Source: CAYQMF01 sp964418595 (GTDB lineage: Bacteria; Planctomycetota; UBA1135; UBA2386). From it: a stretch of DNA of 64,000 nucleotides. The position numbers were made by a program, and so were the translations under genes. Positions 42,411 to 51,943 of this stretch are shown here, piece by piece. Location: contig CAYQMF010000015.1 of assembly GCA_964418595.1 (NCBI GenBank), positions 1 to 64,000 of the forward strand, written 5' to 3'. Below the pieces are notes generated by a model. It was not told where the DNA came from and did no database searches. It saw nothing but the letters and a program-made list of their open reading frames with translations. The stretch's first letter is position 1, and every line of letters begins with the position of its first letter.

Positions 42411-44192
42411 CTACCGCGTGCCGCGCGCACGCGCGCGATCGAAGCGGCGGACCGTACGAGCGCCGCGCGCGGCCGGCTCGTGCCGCGCAACGTGACCGGG
42501 CGCCGTGTCGTCGAGCAGCTCGATGAACACCCCGGGGTCGCGGGCGTCCGGCCGGCTCACGCGCGCCGCAAAGTCGACTGCGCACTCCGACGCCACGTCG
42601 AAGGTCGCGGAGTGCGCGCCGATCTGGATGCCGCCGATCGCGCCGCTGCGGATGTCGCCGCGCCGGCACACGTGCGCGAGGATCCGCTGCGGGCTAGCTC
42701 CCCCGCGCGTACCCCAGTTGATGGAGAATCGCGTGAACGCGCCGTCGTGGCGCTGGCGTTGCAACGGCGGCCGGCCCGGCGCTTCCGTGGTCCACGCCGG
42801 CGCGGCGCGCGGTGCCGCACTCGCGACCTCGCGCGGAGTCGTGGCCGTGCGTCCGTCGTCCAGCATGCCGAGCAGGGTGGCCACCACCTGGGTCGGGTCA
42901 CCCGCGTCGAGGAGCTGGCGCGCGAACGCGAGGCGGTCCTCGCTGGGCGCCGCCGCCGACGCGAGCGCGGCCTGCACTCGCGTCTGCGCGCGCGCCGCCA
43001 GCTCGGCGCGTACGACCTCCGCGCCCGGCGCGCGTCGCCACTCGATGCGCACGCGCGCCGCGGCGACGAGGCGTTCCATCTTGCGCTGCGCGAACGCGGG
43101 CGCGAGCAGCACGCTCACGCCCTTGCGTCCGGCGCGGCCGGTGCGTCCGCTCCGGTGCGTGTACACCTCGCCGTCCATCGGTGGGTCGAAGTGCACGACG
43201 CTCTCGATGCCCTGGATGTCGAGGCCCCGCGCCGCCACGTCGGTGGCCACCAGCACGGTCGTCACGCCCTCGCGGAAGGCCGCGAGCGTGCGCGTGCGTT
43301 GCGCCTGCGCCAACTCGCCGCTGATCGGCGCCGCCGCGAACCCGTCCTTCCGCAGTTGCTCCGCGAGGTCGGTCGAGTCGCCGCGCGTGCGCACGAACAC
43401 CAGCGTGCGCTGGTCGCCCGCCAGCAGCAGCAGGTTGACGAGCGTCGCGTAGCGCTCGCGGGCGTGCAGGAGGTGGCCGACGTGCTCGATGTCCGCGTTG
43501 GCGGCGCCGAGGCGCGTGCCCTCGACGTGCTGCGGGTCGCGCTGGAACCGGTTCGCCAGCTCCAGGACGTCGGGCGGGAGCGTCGCCGACACGAGGTGCG
43601 TGGCGCGCTCGGCGGGCATGGTGGCGAGGATCGCATCCAGGTCCTCGCGGAAGCCGAGGTCGAGCATCTGGTCGGCCTCGTCGAGGACGAGCTGCGCGAC
43701 GGTGGTGCAGTCGACCACGCCGCTGCGGATGTGGTCGAGGAGGCGACCTGGCGTGCCGACGAGCACGACGGGTGGGCGAGCGAGGCGCCGCCGCTCCGCG
43801 CCGAGGCTCGTGCCGCCGGTGACGCAGTCGACGGCGAAGCCCTTCACGTCCGCGAACAGCCACGCCAGTTCGCCGCTCACCTGAGCCGCCAGCTCGCGCG
43901 TCGGCACGATCACCACCGCGACCGGGCCGTGGCGGCGGCGCGTGCCCGCGCCGGCGAGGATCGGGGCCGCCATGGCGAAGCCCAGGGCCACGGTCTTGCC
44001 CGAGCCGGTCTGCGACGAGATGCGCAGGTCGCGCTGGGCCTCCGCGGCTGCCAGGGCGGCGACCTGGACGGCGGTCAGCTCCGTGAAACCGCGGCGGGTG
44101 AGCGCGGGGCGGAGGATCGCGGGGACGGCGGCGAAGGCCTCGTCGGCGCTGGCGGGGGCTCCGGTTTCGGAGCGTGGAATCGCATCAGTCAT
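42411..44192 (-). CDS. DEAD-box RNA helicase (DbpA/CsdA-like)
   Basis: 593 residues from ATG 44192. The superfamily 2 core shows the Q-motif region (FTELTAVQ), Walker A SSQTGSGKT, PTRELAAQ, LDEADQM (motif II), SATLP (motif III) and HRSGRTGRAG (motif VI). After a Pro/Ala/Arg linker, FTRFSINWGTRGGASPQRIL matches the start of the DbpA-type RNA-binding domain, which targets 23S rRNA or other structured RNA. The last ~40 residues are basic. It likely acts in ribosome assembly or mRNA decay. Confidence 0.95.
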   Translation of the reverse strand: MTDAIPRSETGAPASADEAFAAVPAILRPALTRRGFTELTAVQVAALAAAEAQRDLRISSQTGSGKTVALGFAMAAPILAGAGTRRRHGPVAVVIVPTRELAAQVSGELAWLFADVKGFAVDCVTGGTSLGAERRRLARPPVVLVGTPGRLLDHIRSGVVDCTTVAQLVLDEADQMLDLGFREDLDAILATMPAERATHLVSATLPPDVLELANRFQRDPQHVEGTRLGAANADIEHVGHLLHARERYATLVNLLLLAGDQRTLVFVRTRGDSTDLAEQLRKDGFAAAPISGELAQAQRTRTLAAFREGVTTVLVATDVAARGLDIQGIESVVHFDPPMDGEVYTHRSGRTGRAGRKGVSVLLAPAFAQRKMERLVAAARVRIEWRRAPGAEVVRAELAARAQTRVQAALASAAAPSEDRLAFARQLLDAGDPTQVVATLLGMLDDGRTATTPREVASAAPRAAPAWTTEAPGRPPLQRQRHDGAFTRFSINWGTRGGASPQRILAHVCRRGDIRSGAIGGIQIGAHSATFDVASECAVDFAARVSRPDARDPGVFIELLDDTAPGHVARHEPAARGARTVRRFDRARARGTR

Positions 44193-44344
44193 GGGTTGGC
44201 GCCAGCGGTCCGGCAAAAGGGGCCGCGAAGGGTAGCGAGCCGGAGGCGGCGCGCAACCTTCGCCTACGTCCTCACCGGGGTTTGCGCCGCACCGGGTGCC
44301 GGGCGACGGGCGGGACGCGTGTCAGCCCCGCCAACGCGCTCGCC

Positions 44345-46342
44345 CTATCCGTCTTTCTTCTTCTTCCCGCCGAGGATGTCGGAGAGGCCGCCGGGCAGCT
44401 TCTTCTTCATCTCCTCCTCCGCCTTGCGCTGCAGCTCGGCCTTCTTTCTCTCGGCCTCCGCGTCGGCGAGCTTCTTCGCCTCCGCTTCGGCGGCGGCCTT
44501 GGCTTCCGCGGCGAGCTGCTCCGGCGTCTTCGTGCCCTGCAGCAGGTCGGCGGCCGCGCCGCTGACCGCGCCGGCGGCGCCGGCCGGGACCGGCAGGTCC
44601 TTCAGCAGCGCCTGCGCGCGGGTGCGCACCTGATCGGCGAGTTCCTTGCGGCCGGCCGCGACCAGCGCGTCCGACAGCTTCTGGTCGTCGACGTGGATGC
44701 GCGGGTTGGTGAGCGGGCCGCGGATCCCGAGTGGCAGGGCGAGGGTGTCCACCGCCGCGGCCTGTCCGAAGAGGTGCAGGGTCGTGCCGCGCAGGGTCAC
44801 CTGCAGGGGCAGATCCAAGGTCAGACCCTCCGGCGTGAAGGCGAGGTCGCCCTCGAGCACCGCGTCGACCTTGCCGCCCTGGATCGGGGCTGAGCCGCCG
44901 ACCGCGAGGGCCGCGCCCAGCGCATCGCCGTCGAGGTCCTTCAGCGCCAGGCGGAGGTGCGGCTTGCCGCCCGCAAGTGAGAACGTGAACGCGTAGCGCC
45001 CGCTCTTCGACGCGATCGACAACGTCATCGGCTCGGTGAGCAAGGCGGGCTCCGAAGCGAGATTGCTCGCCGTGATGGCGAAAGAGTCGCCGGGCATGTC
45101 TGCCACCGCCACGTCCTCGAAGGCGAGGTGCTTCACGAGCACGGTCGGCGCCTGTTCGAGAAGATGCGTCGCGCGCACCTCCGTGATGCCGTCCTGCTTC
45201 TCCCGTTCGATGCGCGCCGTGCGCTCCTCCTTGGTCTCCTTGGCGCCGCCCGTGACGGAGCCGAGCTTGCCGAGCCACTCGTTGGCCTGCACGAGGCGAT
45301 CCTTCCAGACCTGGGCATCCTTGACGTACTCGTCGAGCGTCTTGCCCGCGCCGGGCGGCGGTGGCGGCGGCACCGGCGGCTTGCCGATGCGCTTCGCCGG
45401 CGCGTTCCGCTTCGCGCCGTGACTCGCGTCGGCCGAGACGATGCTCTCCACCACGAAACGCTTGCGCAGGAGGTCGCCGGTGCCGACGTCGAGTTCGAGG
45501 GTCTTGGCCCGGAAACTGTCGCGTTCGAGCTGGTTCGCGTCGGCGACCGCCAGCCCGGCGAGACTCACGCGTCCCGCGGCAAGGTCGAGATCGAGCCCTT
45601 CGATGTCGGCGGTGGCGCCGTTGATCGCTTCGAGCGCGCCCTGCATGGAAGAGCGCGCCATCGGCCCGGCGAGCGTTGCGTGCCCGAACCACAGCGCTGC
45701 GGTCACCACCAGCACCACGACGATCCCGGCGATCCGGATCGGCAGGCCCTTCTTGTCGCTCTCCGCGAGGTCGCGGTAGGTCAGCTTGCCCATCTTGTTG
45801 CCGCCGAACAGCAGCCACGTGAGGAAGCGCGCGCTCTTCTTCGTGGCGAGGCTCTTCATGCGGTCCGAGTTCTCCTGCAGGTCGGCCATCTTGCGCCGGA
45901 AGCCCTGCAGGCCGCGCCACAGCACGACGCCGAGCACCAGGCCGAACACGAGTCCGCACGCCAGCCCACCCGTGGTGGAGTAGTGCTCGAGGCCGAACCA
46001 CGCCGTCACGCGCGAGTTGATGAGCGCCTTGAACAGGCCCTGGGTCGGGCCGTCGAGCAGCCACTGCCCGAGCGCGAAGTTCATCGGCAGCATGACCAGC
46101 GACAGCAGCTTGGCGACCAGCGTCACGAGTCCGAAGACCGCGAGGTTGGCGTTGAGCACGAGCACCAGGAACACGAGGCCGAGGATGAGCCCGGGCGCCT
46201 GCAGGAAGCCGCCGCCGAGATCGCCCGGCAGGAAGAAGCCAGGCACGAACCCGAGCATGCCGCCCAGCGTGGCGGCGAGCATCACCTGGGTGACGGTCGC
46301 CTTGCCGCGGAGGATCTTGCCGATCTTGCGAGTGAGGAACAT
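44345..46342 (-). CDS. TIGR03546/TIGR03545-type membrane and AsmA-like fusion
   Basis: 665 residues. The first ~175 hold several membrane helices (TLGGMLGFVPGFFLPG; LGLVFLVLVLNANLAVFGLV; GGLACGLVFGLVLGVVLW) as in TIGR03546. A further helix (IAGIVVVLVVTAALWF) leads into a large beta-rich periplasmic part as in TIGR03545, with AsmA-like repeats (LEGDLAFTPEGLTLDLP). These usually occur as two adjacent genes; here they are joined. A Pro-rich run near residue 330 and a Lys/Glu/Ala-rich C-terminal helix are notable. Function is unproved; envelope lipid handling is likely by analogy. Confidence 0.78.
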   Translation of the reverse strand: MFLTRKIGKILRGKATVTQVMLAATLGGMLGFVPGFFLPGDLGGGFLQAPGLILGLVFLVLVLNANLAVFGLVTLVAKLLSLVMLPMNFALGQWLLDGPTQGLFKALINSRVTAWFGLEHYSTTGGLACGLVFGLVLGVVLWRGLQGFRRKMADLQENSDRMKSLATKKSARFLTWLLFGGNKMGKLTYRDLAESDKKGLPIRIAGIVVVLVVTAALWFGHATLAGPMARSSMQGALEAINGATADIEGLDLDLAAGRVSLAGLAVADANQLERDSFRAKTLELDVGTGDLLRKRFVVESIVSADASHGAKRNAPAKRIGKPPVPPPPPPGAGKTLDEYVKDAQVWKDRLVQANEWLGKLGSVTGGAKETKEERTARIEREKQDGITEVRATHLLEQAPTVLVKHLAFEDVAVADMPGDSFAITASNLASEPALLTEPMTLSIASKSGRYAFTFSLAGGKPHLRLALKDLDGDALGAALAVGGSAPIQGGKVDAVLEGDLAFTPEGLTLDLPLQVTLRGTTLHLFGQAAAVDTLALPLGIRGPLTNPRIHVDDQKLSDALVAAGRKELADQVRTRAQALLKDLPVPAGAAGAVSGAAADLLQGTKTPEQLAAEAKAAAEAEAKKLADAEAERKKAELQRKAEEEMKKKLPGGLSDILGGKKKKDG

Positions 46343-46412
46343 CGCGGGCGGTTGTACCCGGGCCGCGACAGCGGTCGTAGGCGATTCGTCGGGTGCCGAG
46401 TCCGGGCGCCGA

Positions 46413-47925
46413 TCAGTCGTCGAGGCTCATGTCGCCCGCGCTGCGCACGAACATGACCCGGGGGACATCGCGGGTGAGCGCGTCCAGCCGGTCGAGGAAG
46501 GCGCCTTCGTTCGGCTCCGCGGGGAGGTCGAAACCCACGATGACGAGTGCGGACGAACTGCTGTGCTCGAGGAGCGCGGGCCGGAACTGGCTGCCGACGA
46601 CGACGACCGGGGTCACGGTGATGCGCGCGCCTTCGCTGAGCTGGGCGAGGTGTGCGAGCGAGCCCTCGCGCCCGGCGTCCTTCTCGATCATCCGGATGAG
46701 GCGGATCTGCCGGCCGATCCAGCCGTCGTTCTTCCGCACGAGGAGTGCGAGCAGGAGCATGAGTGACCCGTTGGCCTGCCCGCGCCACCAGACGTCGATG
46801 TGGCCTTGCGGCGGTGTCCAGGGATCGTCTTCGCCGCGTTGATGCCGCCTGACAAACGTCTGCGCCACCGTGACCGCGGGGAACGCCTCGAGATCGTTGT
46901 CGACGATGAACGTGCGCAGCAGCCGCCGGTGCGTGACGTGTCGCTCGAGGTACGCGTCCGGCTCGGCGACCAGAACGTGGCCGAGGATGAGCAGGCCGAG
47001 CGGCCCGGCGATCCAGCGGCTGAAGGCGGCGAGATGGATGCGGTCGTCGCGCCCGACCCCGAGGGCGAGCACGGCGGGCCGCCAGTTCTTCGGGTGGTAG
47101 CGCTCCTGTTCCAGGGCCACGAGGCTGCGGGGCGCGCGTTCGAGCATCGAACCACCGTGCACGTCGCCCCAGGTGGCCTCCAGATCCTTGAACGTGAGGA
47201 ACCCGTAGACCACCGCCATGCCGACGATCGCGATGACCGCCCACAGCGGGTCGATGACGAACATCGCGACGGCGCAGCCGAGCGCGCCCGCCAGCGACGT
47301 GCTCCAGTGCGAGAAGCGGAACGCCGGCCGGTAGCTGGGGTTGTTGCTGATCGCCTCGACGAACGTCGCGGCGCTGAGCGCGCCGTAGGTGATCATGAAG
47401 AACCTCGTGATCATCGGCGCGATCGCGTCGAGATCGCCGAGCAGGATGCCAGCCTGGGCGATGCCGAACGACAGCACGGTCGCGCGGCGCGGCTCGTTGG
47501 AGGGGCCGCTGCCGCGGGCGAACACCGTGAGTCTGCGGAAGACGCGGTCCTTGGCCATCGCCTGCAGGATGCGCGGTGCGCCCATCATGCTGCCGAGTGC
47601 CGAGGACAGGGTGGCGGCGAACACACCGGCGAGGATCAGCGACTCCGACCACGCGAGTTCGGCGACGACCAACCGTCGTGATCGCCTTGGCCAGGAGCGC
47701 GACGAGCGCCGCGTGCAGGATCCCCGACCGGCCGACGACCTGCCCGAAGCGCAGGAACATGATCACGCCGAAGATGGTCAGCGCGCACGGCGTGAACACG
47801 CCGCCGAACGTGCCAAACCTGGTGGGGGCGGCGGAGTCGGCGCGAGCCATGGGCTGCGACGACATCAACCCGGAAAGTACGACGCCAGGTGCAGCGGCTT
47901 GCCGCTGCACCGAGGTGTCGGACAC
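46413..47925 (-). pseudogene. Cation-chloride cotransporter (SLC12/NKCC-like), internally deleted and frameshifted
   Basis: The N-terminus runs from GTG 47925 and encodes the first transporter segment (GVFTPCALTIFGVIMFLRFG, then VVGRSGILHAALVALLAKAI). Near 47672 the frame changes and the sequence resumes far along the transporter (SLILAGVFAATLSSALGSMM, then GAPRILQAMA), ending normally in the C-terminal domain at 46413. About 200-250 residues, including several membrane helices, are missing. The two parts are in different frames, so a functional transporter is not made. An uninterrupted downstream portion (47672-46413) could still be translated from a TTG. Confidence 0.75.
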
Positions 47926-48229
47926 GGGTCGATCCTCCGGATCCGCAGCCTCGCGGAACGCGAGGGTGCGGGAACGGAGGATCAACCCTTCGGGTTGCGG
48001 CCGCCGGCCGCGATGGGGAGGCGTCCTCGGAGCCGACGCCGGGCGGGTGATCGCCCTGCGTGCGCGTGGCGTTGGGGCGGGAGCGTAGCGACGCACGCCG
48101 GGTCGGCACGAGCTTCTTGGCTGCCTGCCCGGGGCCCGTGGGCTGGCCGGACCGGGGTCGTCACGCTCTGATTGTGGTCCCCGCGCAGCAGGCGTTGCGC
48201 CGCGGGTTCCACGCCACCACGGAACCGCC
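47926..48229. other. 304-base divergent intergenic region
   Basis: Besides the leader hairpin it holds a small CAACCC-TTCG-GGTTG hairpin at 47983-47997 and a GCGGCCG/CGGCCGC palindrome around 47996-48010, all on the side of the cotransporter gene. Nothing gene-like or RNA-gene-like was seen in the rest. Promoters for both divergent genes must lie here, but no clear -35/-10 pair is visible. Confidence 0.5.
47931..47983 (-). promoter_or_regulatory. Leader hairpin covering the ribosome site of the cotransporter gene
   Basis: GATCCTCCG at 47931-47939 pairs with CGGAGGATC at 47975-47983. Inside, CCGCAGCCTCGCG at 47943-47955 pairs with CGCGAGGGTGCGG at 47959-47971 with one mismatch, closing on GAA. 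That gives 21 pairs with one 3x3 internal loop. On the minus strand the GGAGG at 47938-47934, 8 bases from GTG 47925, lies in the outer stem, so folding would mask it. No known riboswitch class was recognised. Confidence 0.7.
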
Positions 48230-49396
48230 ATGCGATCAGTCTTCGTCGTCGTAGCTCTCGTCCTTGCACCTCTGGCCTCAGCGTTGGGCGCGCAGCCGCC
48301 GCCGGGTGGGCAGCCGCCTGCGGCGCCGACCCTGACCGATCCCGGCCAGCTCCTGGCGCGGGCCGTGGTGACCGGCGAGTCCATGGCGAGCGCGGCAGCG
48401 GTCGAGAGCCTGCTCAAGGCGGGTGCTGAAGGTCGCGCGCGTCTGCGCGGTCTCGTCGAACGCGCCATGGCGGCCGGTGAGACGCTGCCTCCCGTCGATC
48501 CAGCCGTGCCGCAAGACCCGAAGGCCGCGACCCAGCCCCTCGACGACGCGACCGCGGCGCTGGTCGCCGGTCTCGTGAGCGACGACGCCGAGAAAGCCGA
48601 CGCCGCCGTGGTCGCGTTGAAGGAGGCCGCCGGCTCGGCGTCGGACCAGGTCCGCCGGCTCGTCGGCAGGTGCCAGGCCGTGCTCGGGTCGTACGTGCTC
48701 CGCGTGTTCCGCGACCACGCCCAGTCCAACGCGATCTTCGCGGGTCAGTACACCCCGCTGCGCGAACTCGGGCCCGCGGGCCTGCGGCTGGTGAGTGGGT
48801 GGATGGTGACGCCGCCGATGCGCAGTGCGACCGCCGCGCTGCGCGCGCAGTGCATCCGGGCACTGCGCGACATGGTCGAAGGCCAGCCCGACGAGGCGCT
48901 CGCTGCGTCGCTCCGCGGCGTCGCCGGCAAGGCGACGGAAGATCGCGAGGTCCGGCGCGAGGCGATGTACGCACTCGCCCAGTTCGGCGACCGCACCTTC
49001 GTCGATCCGGAGCAAAAGCGTCTCGAAGCCCAGCTCGAGGGCGAGAACGTCGCCGCCAAGGGCGCCGCCCTCGCCGGCCTGGCGGACATGCACTACCAGC
49101 TCCGCGACTACGCGCGCGCCGTCGAGGCGTACGAACAGCACATCGCCTTGATCGAGGCCGGCACGCTGCCGCGCAGCAGCGTGGCGAGCATGCCGACGCT
49201 GTACTACAACGCATGCTGCTCGATGGCGCTGGGCGGGATGACCGACAAGGCGTTCACCTTCCTCGAGAAGGCGATCGCCGAGGGACGCAAGGGTCAGCCC
49301 CTCGGGCGTCGGTTGCTCGAGGTCGACATGGACATCGACACACTGCGCAAGGACCCGCGCTTCGCCAAGGTGATGGAGTCGCTCGGCGGCCGCTGA
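48230..49396 (+). CDS. Exported HEAT/TPR-like repeat protein
   Basis: 388 residues from ATG 48230, with a signal peptide (RSVFVVVALVLAPLASALGAQ) and a Pro/Gly-rich linker. The middle contains HEAT-like helical pairs (RREAMYALAQFGDRTFV). The C-terminal third has TPR-like helices (LADMHYQLRDYARAVEAYEQ; YYNACCSMALGGMTDKAFT). Such proteins are periplasmic or membrane-linked scaffolds. The partner is unknown. It ends 12 bases from the convergent acetyltransferase. Confidence 0.8.
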   Translation: MRSVFVVVALVLAPLASALGAQPPPGGQPPAAPTLTDPGQLLARAVVTGESMASAAAVESLLKAGAEGRARLRGLVERAMAAGETLPPVDPAVPQDPKAATQPLDDATAALVAGLVSDDAEKADAAVVALKEAAGSASDQVRRLVGRCQAVLGSYVLRVFRDHAQSNAIFAGQYTPLRELGPAGLRLVSGWMVTPPMRSATAALRAQCIRALRDMVEGQPDEALAASLRGVAGKATEDREVRREAMYALAQFGDRTFVDPEQKRLEAQLEGENVAAKGAALAGLADMHYQLRDYARAVEAYEQHIALIEAGTLPRSSVASMPTLYYNACCSMALGGMTDKAFTFLEKAIAEGRKGQPLGRRLLEVDMDIDTLRKDPRFAKVMESLGGR

Positions 49397-49408
49397 CGGG
49401 CGCGGGGG

Positions 49409-49978
49409 TCAGCCCTGCCACTCGTGCGCGAGCAGGCCGTACAGGTACTCGTCGATCCACGCGCCGTGCAGCGTCGAGTGCTGGCGGAGGATGCCCTCGC
49501 GCTGCATGCCGAGCTTCTCCATGAGCCGCCAGGACGCCACGTTCTCAGGCACGCAGTGGGCGATCACCTTGCGCACGCGGATGGATCGGAACATCCACGT
49601 GAGCAGGCGGTGGCACGCCTCGAAGGTGATGCCCTGGCGCTGGTGATCCGGGTGCAGCCGGTAGCCGATCTCGACGGTCTGGTTGGCGATCAGCGTGATC
49701 CGCAGCGCGAGCATGCCGAGCATGCGGTAGTCGTCGCGCCGCGCGATCACGATCGCCAGCCACTCGCCGTCGCCGCCGCGCCACGGCTCGAGGAAGCCGG
49801 CCACCTTGGTGCGAGTGGCCTCGATGGGTTGGATCTCGCGTACGTAGCGCATGATGCGCGGGTCCTGCTCGTGTTCGATCGCGGTGCGCAGGTCTTGCGA
49901 GCGGAAACGGCGCAGGACCAGCCGCGGGGACTCGAGGTGCAGCGCCGTGACGTCGTCGGTCATCCGCGTCAGGTCCAT
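49409..49978 (-). CDS. GNAT-family N-acetyltransferase (RimJ/RimL-like)
   Basis: 189 residues. GNAT enzymes transfer acetyl from acetyl-CoA to an amine. The first strand and helix read SPRLVLRRFRSQDL, and the acetyl-CoA site is IGYRLHPDHQRQGITFEA, where QRQG takes the place of the Q/RxxGxG/A loop. The C-terminal NVASWRLMEKLGMQREG is a typical RimJ/RimL signature. Start ATG 49978, preceded by nothing else convincing. The acceptor, protein N-terminus or small molecule, is not determinable. Confidence 0.9.
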   Translation of the reverse strand: MDLTRMTDDVTALHLESPRLVLRRFRSQDLRTAIEHEQDPRIMRYVREIQPIEATRTKVAGFLEPWRGGDGEWLAIVIARRDDYRMLGMLALRITLIANQTVEIGYRLHPDHQRQGITFEACHRLLTWMFRSIRVRKVIAHCVPENVASWRLMEKLGMQREGILRQHSTLHGAWIDEYLYGLLAHEWQG

Positions 49979-50031
49979 CGCCCGGAGCGTAGCGAGTCGG
50001 GAGTCGCGGGCTCCATGGTCCGCCCGCGCAG

Positions 50032-51792
50032 TCACGGAGAGCGACGCACCTCGACCTGATACGCGCCGTACTCGCCCTTGGTATCCGCCAGAGTGACACG
50101 CAGCGCAGCAGGTCCCGCGGGCAGGTCGAGGGCGAACTCCGCGTGCGCTGCCTCGCGAGTCAGCTCGAACTCGGCGGTCACGTCGCCGCAGCGCAGCACA
50201 CCGCGCGTGGCTTCGCGGCCCCTGGGCATCCGCACGGTCGCGAGGTATTCGCCGGCGCGCCGCACGTCGACCAGCCACTCGCCTTGCGCGCCCCAACCCT
50301 GGCCGGCGACGCGGCGCCAATCCTGACGTGTCAACACGGTCACCAGCTCGGCTTCGCTGCCGACGAAGATCCGCGGCGGTGCGAACGCATCCGACCGCGT
50401 CGCAGCCACGTCGTCGAACCATGCGTCGTATCTGGCGCTCAGCTCGGCCACCACGTCTTGATGCTGCGCGGCCACATCGTGCTGCTCGAAGGGATCCTCG
50501 ACCATGTCGTACAGCTCCGGGCGCAGCGGCGGCGGCGCGTCGAGTTCACGCCAGAACCCGGTCGGGTTGACCAGCTTCCACCGCTGCGTGCGCAGGGCGA
50601 AGTGGTGGTAGCGCACCGGCACATCGCCCCGGTTGGCCTGGATCACCAGGGTCCGATCGGGCCACGGCGCGTCGCGGCGCTCGAGGAGGCCGAGCACGCT
50701 GCGCCCGTCCAGGCGGACACTCGCGGGTGCGGCCACACCGCACGCCTCGAGGATCGTCGGCATCAGATCGACGTGCGCGGTGATCCGATCCGACGCGTCG
50801 CCGGGCTGCAGACGCGAGGGCCAGTGTGCCCACAGCGGTGAGCGGATCCCGCCCTCGTACACATCGCCTTTGGAGCCACGGTAGCCGGCGACCCAGCGGC
50901 GGCCCTCCGGCCCGTTGTCGCAGAGGAACACGACGAGCGTGTCGTCGAGGCAACCGAGCGCACGCAGGCCGTCCACCAGCCGTCCGACGTTCGCGTCGAC
51001 GTTCTCGATCATGGCGTAGGTGCGCGCGAGGACGTCGGCGTCGACCCTCTCCTTCGCTGGCCAGCCCGGCGTCGCGGGAAACCTCTCCGCGCCGACGCCC
51101 TCCTTCGCGTACCGCTCGCGCAGGTCCTCTGGCACATCGCCGAAGGGACCATGCGGTGCGTTGGTGGGCAGGTAGCAGAAGAACGGCCGGCCCGCCGCGC
51201 GACAGGTCGCCATCCACCGCAGTGCGGCGGCGAAGAACACGTCGGTGCAGTAGCCGTTGGCCTGCTCGCGCGCGCCGTTGCGGAACAGGACCGGGTCGGT
51301 GTACCTGCGTTCCCCGCCCACCGGATCGCTCGGTTGGCCGATGCCGCCGCCGCGCAGCACCAAGGTCTCCTCGAACCCCTGGTCGCTCGCGCGCAGCGGG
51401 TGGCAGTCGCCGAGGTGCCACTTGCCGAAGATCCCCGTCGCGTAGCCCGCTGCCCGCAGGATCTCCGCCACCGTCACTTCGTCGGGCTCCATCATCGCGC
51501 GTCCGATGTAGGTGTCGAAGGCGCGCGTCCGCTGGCACCAGCGCCCCGTCATCAGCGCCGCCCGCGTCGGCGTGCAGACCGGCGAGACGTAGAACGCCGT
51601 GAGCCGCGCACTCGCGCGCGCCAGGGCATCGAGATGCGGGGTGCGGATCACCGGGTTGCCGGCGAAGCCGAAGTCGCCGAAGCCCTGGTCGTCGGTCATC
51701 ACGAGCACCACGTTGGGACGGGCGGCAGGCGCGTCCGTCTGCGCGCCGACCGTCCCGACCATGAGCAAGCCCACCAAAGCGACCCTTGCCAT
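50032..51792 (-). CDS. Secreted sulfatase (formylglycine-dependent)
   Basis: 586 residues from ATG 51792, which begins the signal peptide (ARVALVGLLMVGTVGAQ); ATG 51816 is a longer alternative. The metal Asp pair is in VMTDDQGFGD (34-35), and the modification motif is C73-T-P-T-R. Further ligands appear in FGKWHLGD and LCDNGPEG. After the catalytic domain, ~120 residues form a beta-rich C-terminal module (WLVDVRRAGEYLATVRM) seen in some planctomycete sulfatases. The second sulfatase of the window, with a different subfamily motif. Confidence 0.93.
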   Translation of the reverse strand: MARVALVGLLMVGTVGAQTDAPAARPNVVLVMTDDQGFGDFGFAGNPVIRTPHLDALARASARLTAFYVSPVCTPTRAALMTGRWCQRTRAFDTYIGRAMMEPDEVTVAEILRAAGYATGIFGKWHLGDCHPLRASDQGFEETLVLRGGGIGQPSDPVGGERRYTDPVLFRNGAREQANGYCTDVFFAAALRWMATCRAAGRPFFCYLPTNAPHGPFGDVPEDLRERYAKEGVGAERFPATPGWPAKERVDADVLARTYAMIENVDANVGRLVDGLRALGCLDDTLVVFLCDNGPEGRRWVAGYRGSKGDVYEGGIRSPLWAHWPSRLQPGDASDRITAHVDLMPTILEACGVAAPASVRLDGRSVLGLLERRDAPWPDRTLVIQANRGDVPVRYHHFALRTQRWKLVNPTGFWRELDAPPPLRPELYDMVEDPFEQHDVAAQHQDVVAELSARYDAWFDDVAATRSDAFAPPRIFVGSEAELVTVLTRQDWRRVAGQGWGAQGEWLVDVRRAGEYLATVRMPRGREATRGVLRCGDVTAEFELTREAAHAEFALDLPAGPAALRVTLADTKGEYGAYQVEVRRSP

Positions 51793-51943
51793 GCCGCGAC
51801 CATAACCCCTGGCCATCGCCACCGACCGCCATGTGTCCCGCGGCGAGACGGCGTCGGGGCTCGGCGAACAGTGTCCCGCCGATCGTGACGACACAGGCGA
51901 GGAGCCGGCGCGCGGTGGCGCCGGCGGTCCAGGGAAACCCACC

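Noticed and set aside
47926..48229. A c-di-AMP (ydaO) riboswitch upstream of the transporter gene
   Set aside because: The potassium-transport context suggested it, but none of the conserved sequence blocks I know for that class were found; only a hairpin is supported.
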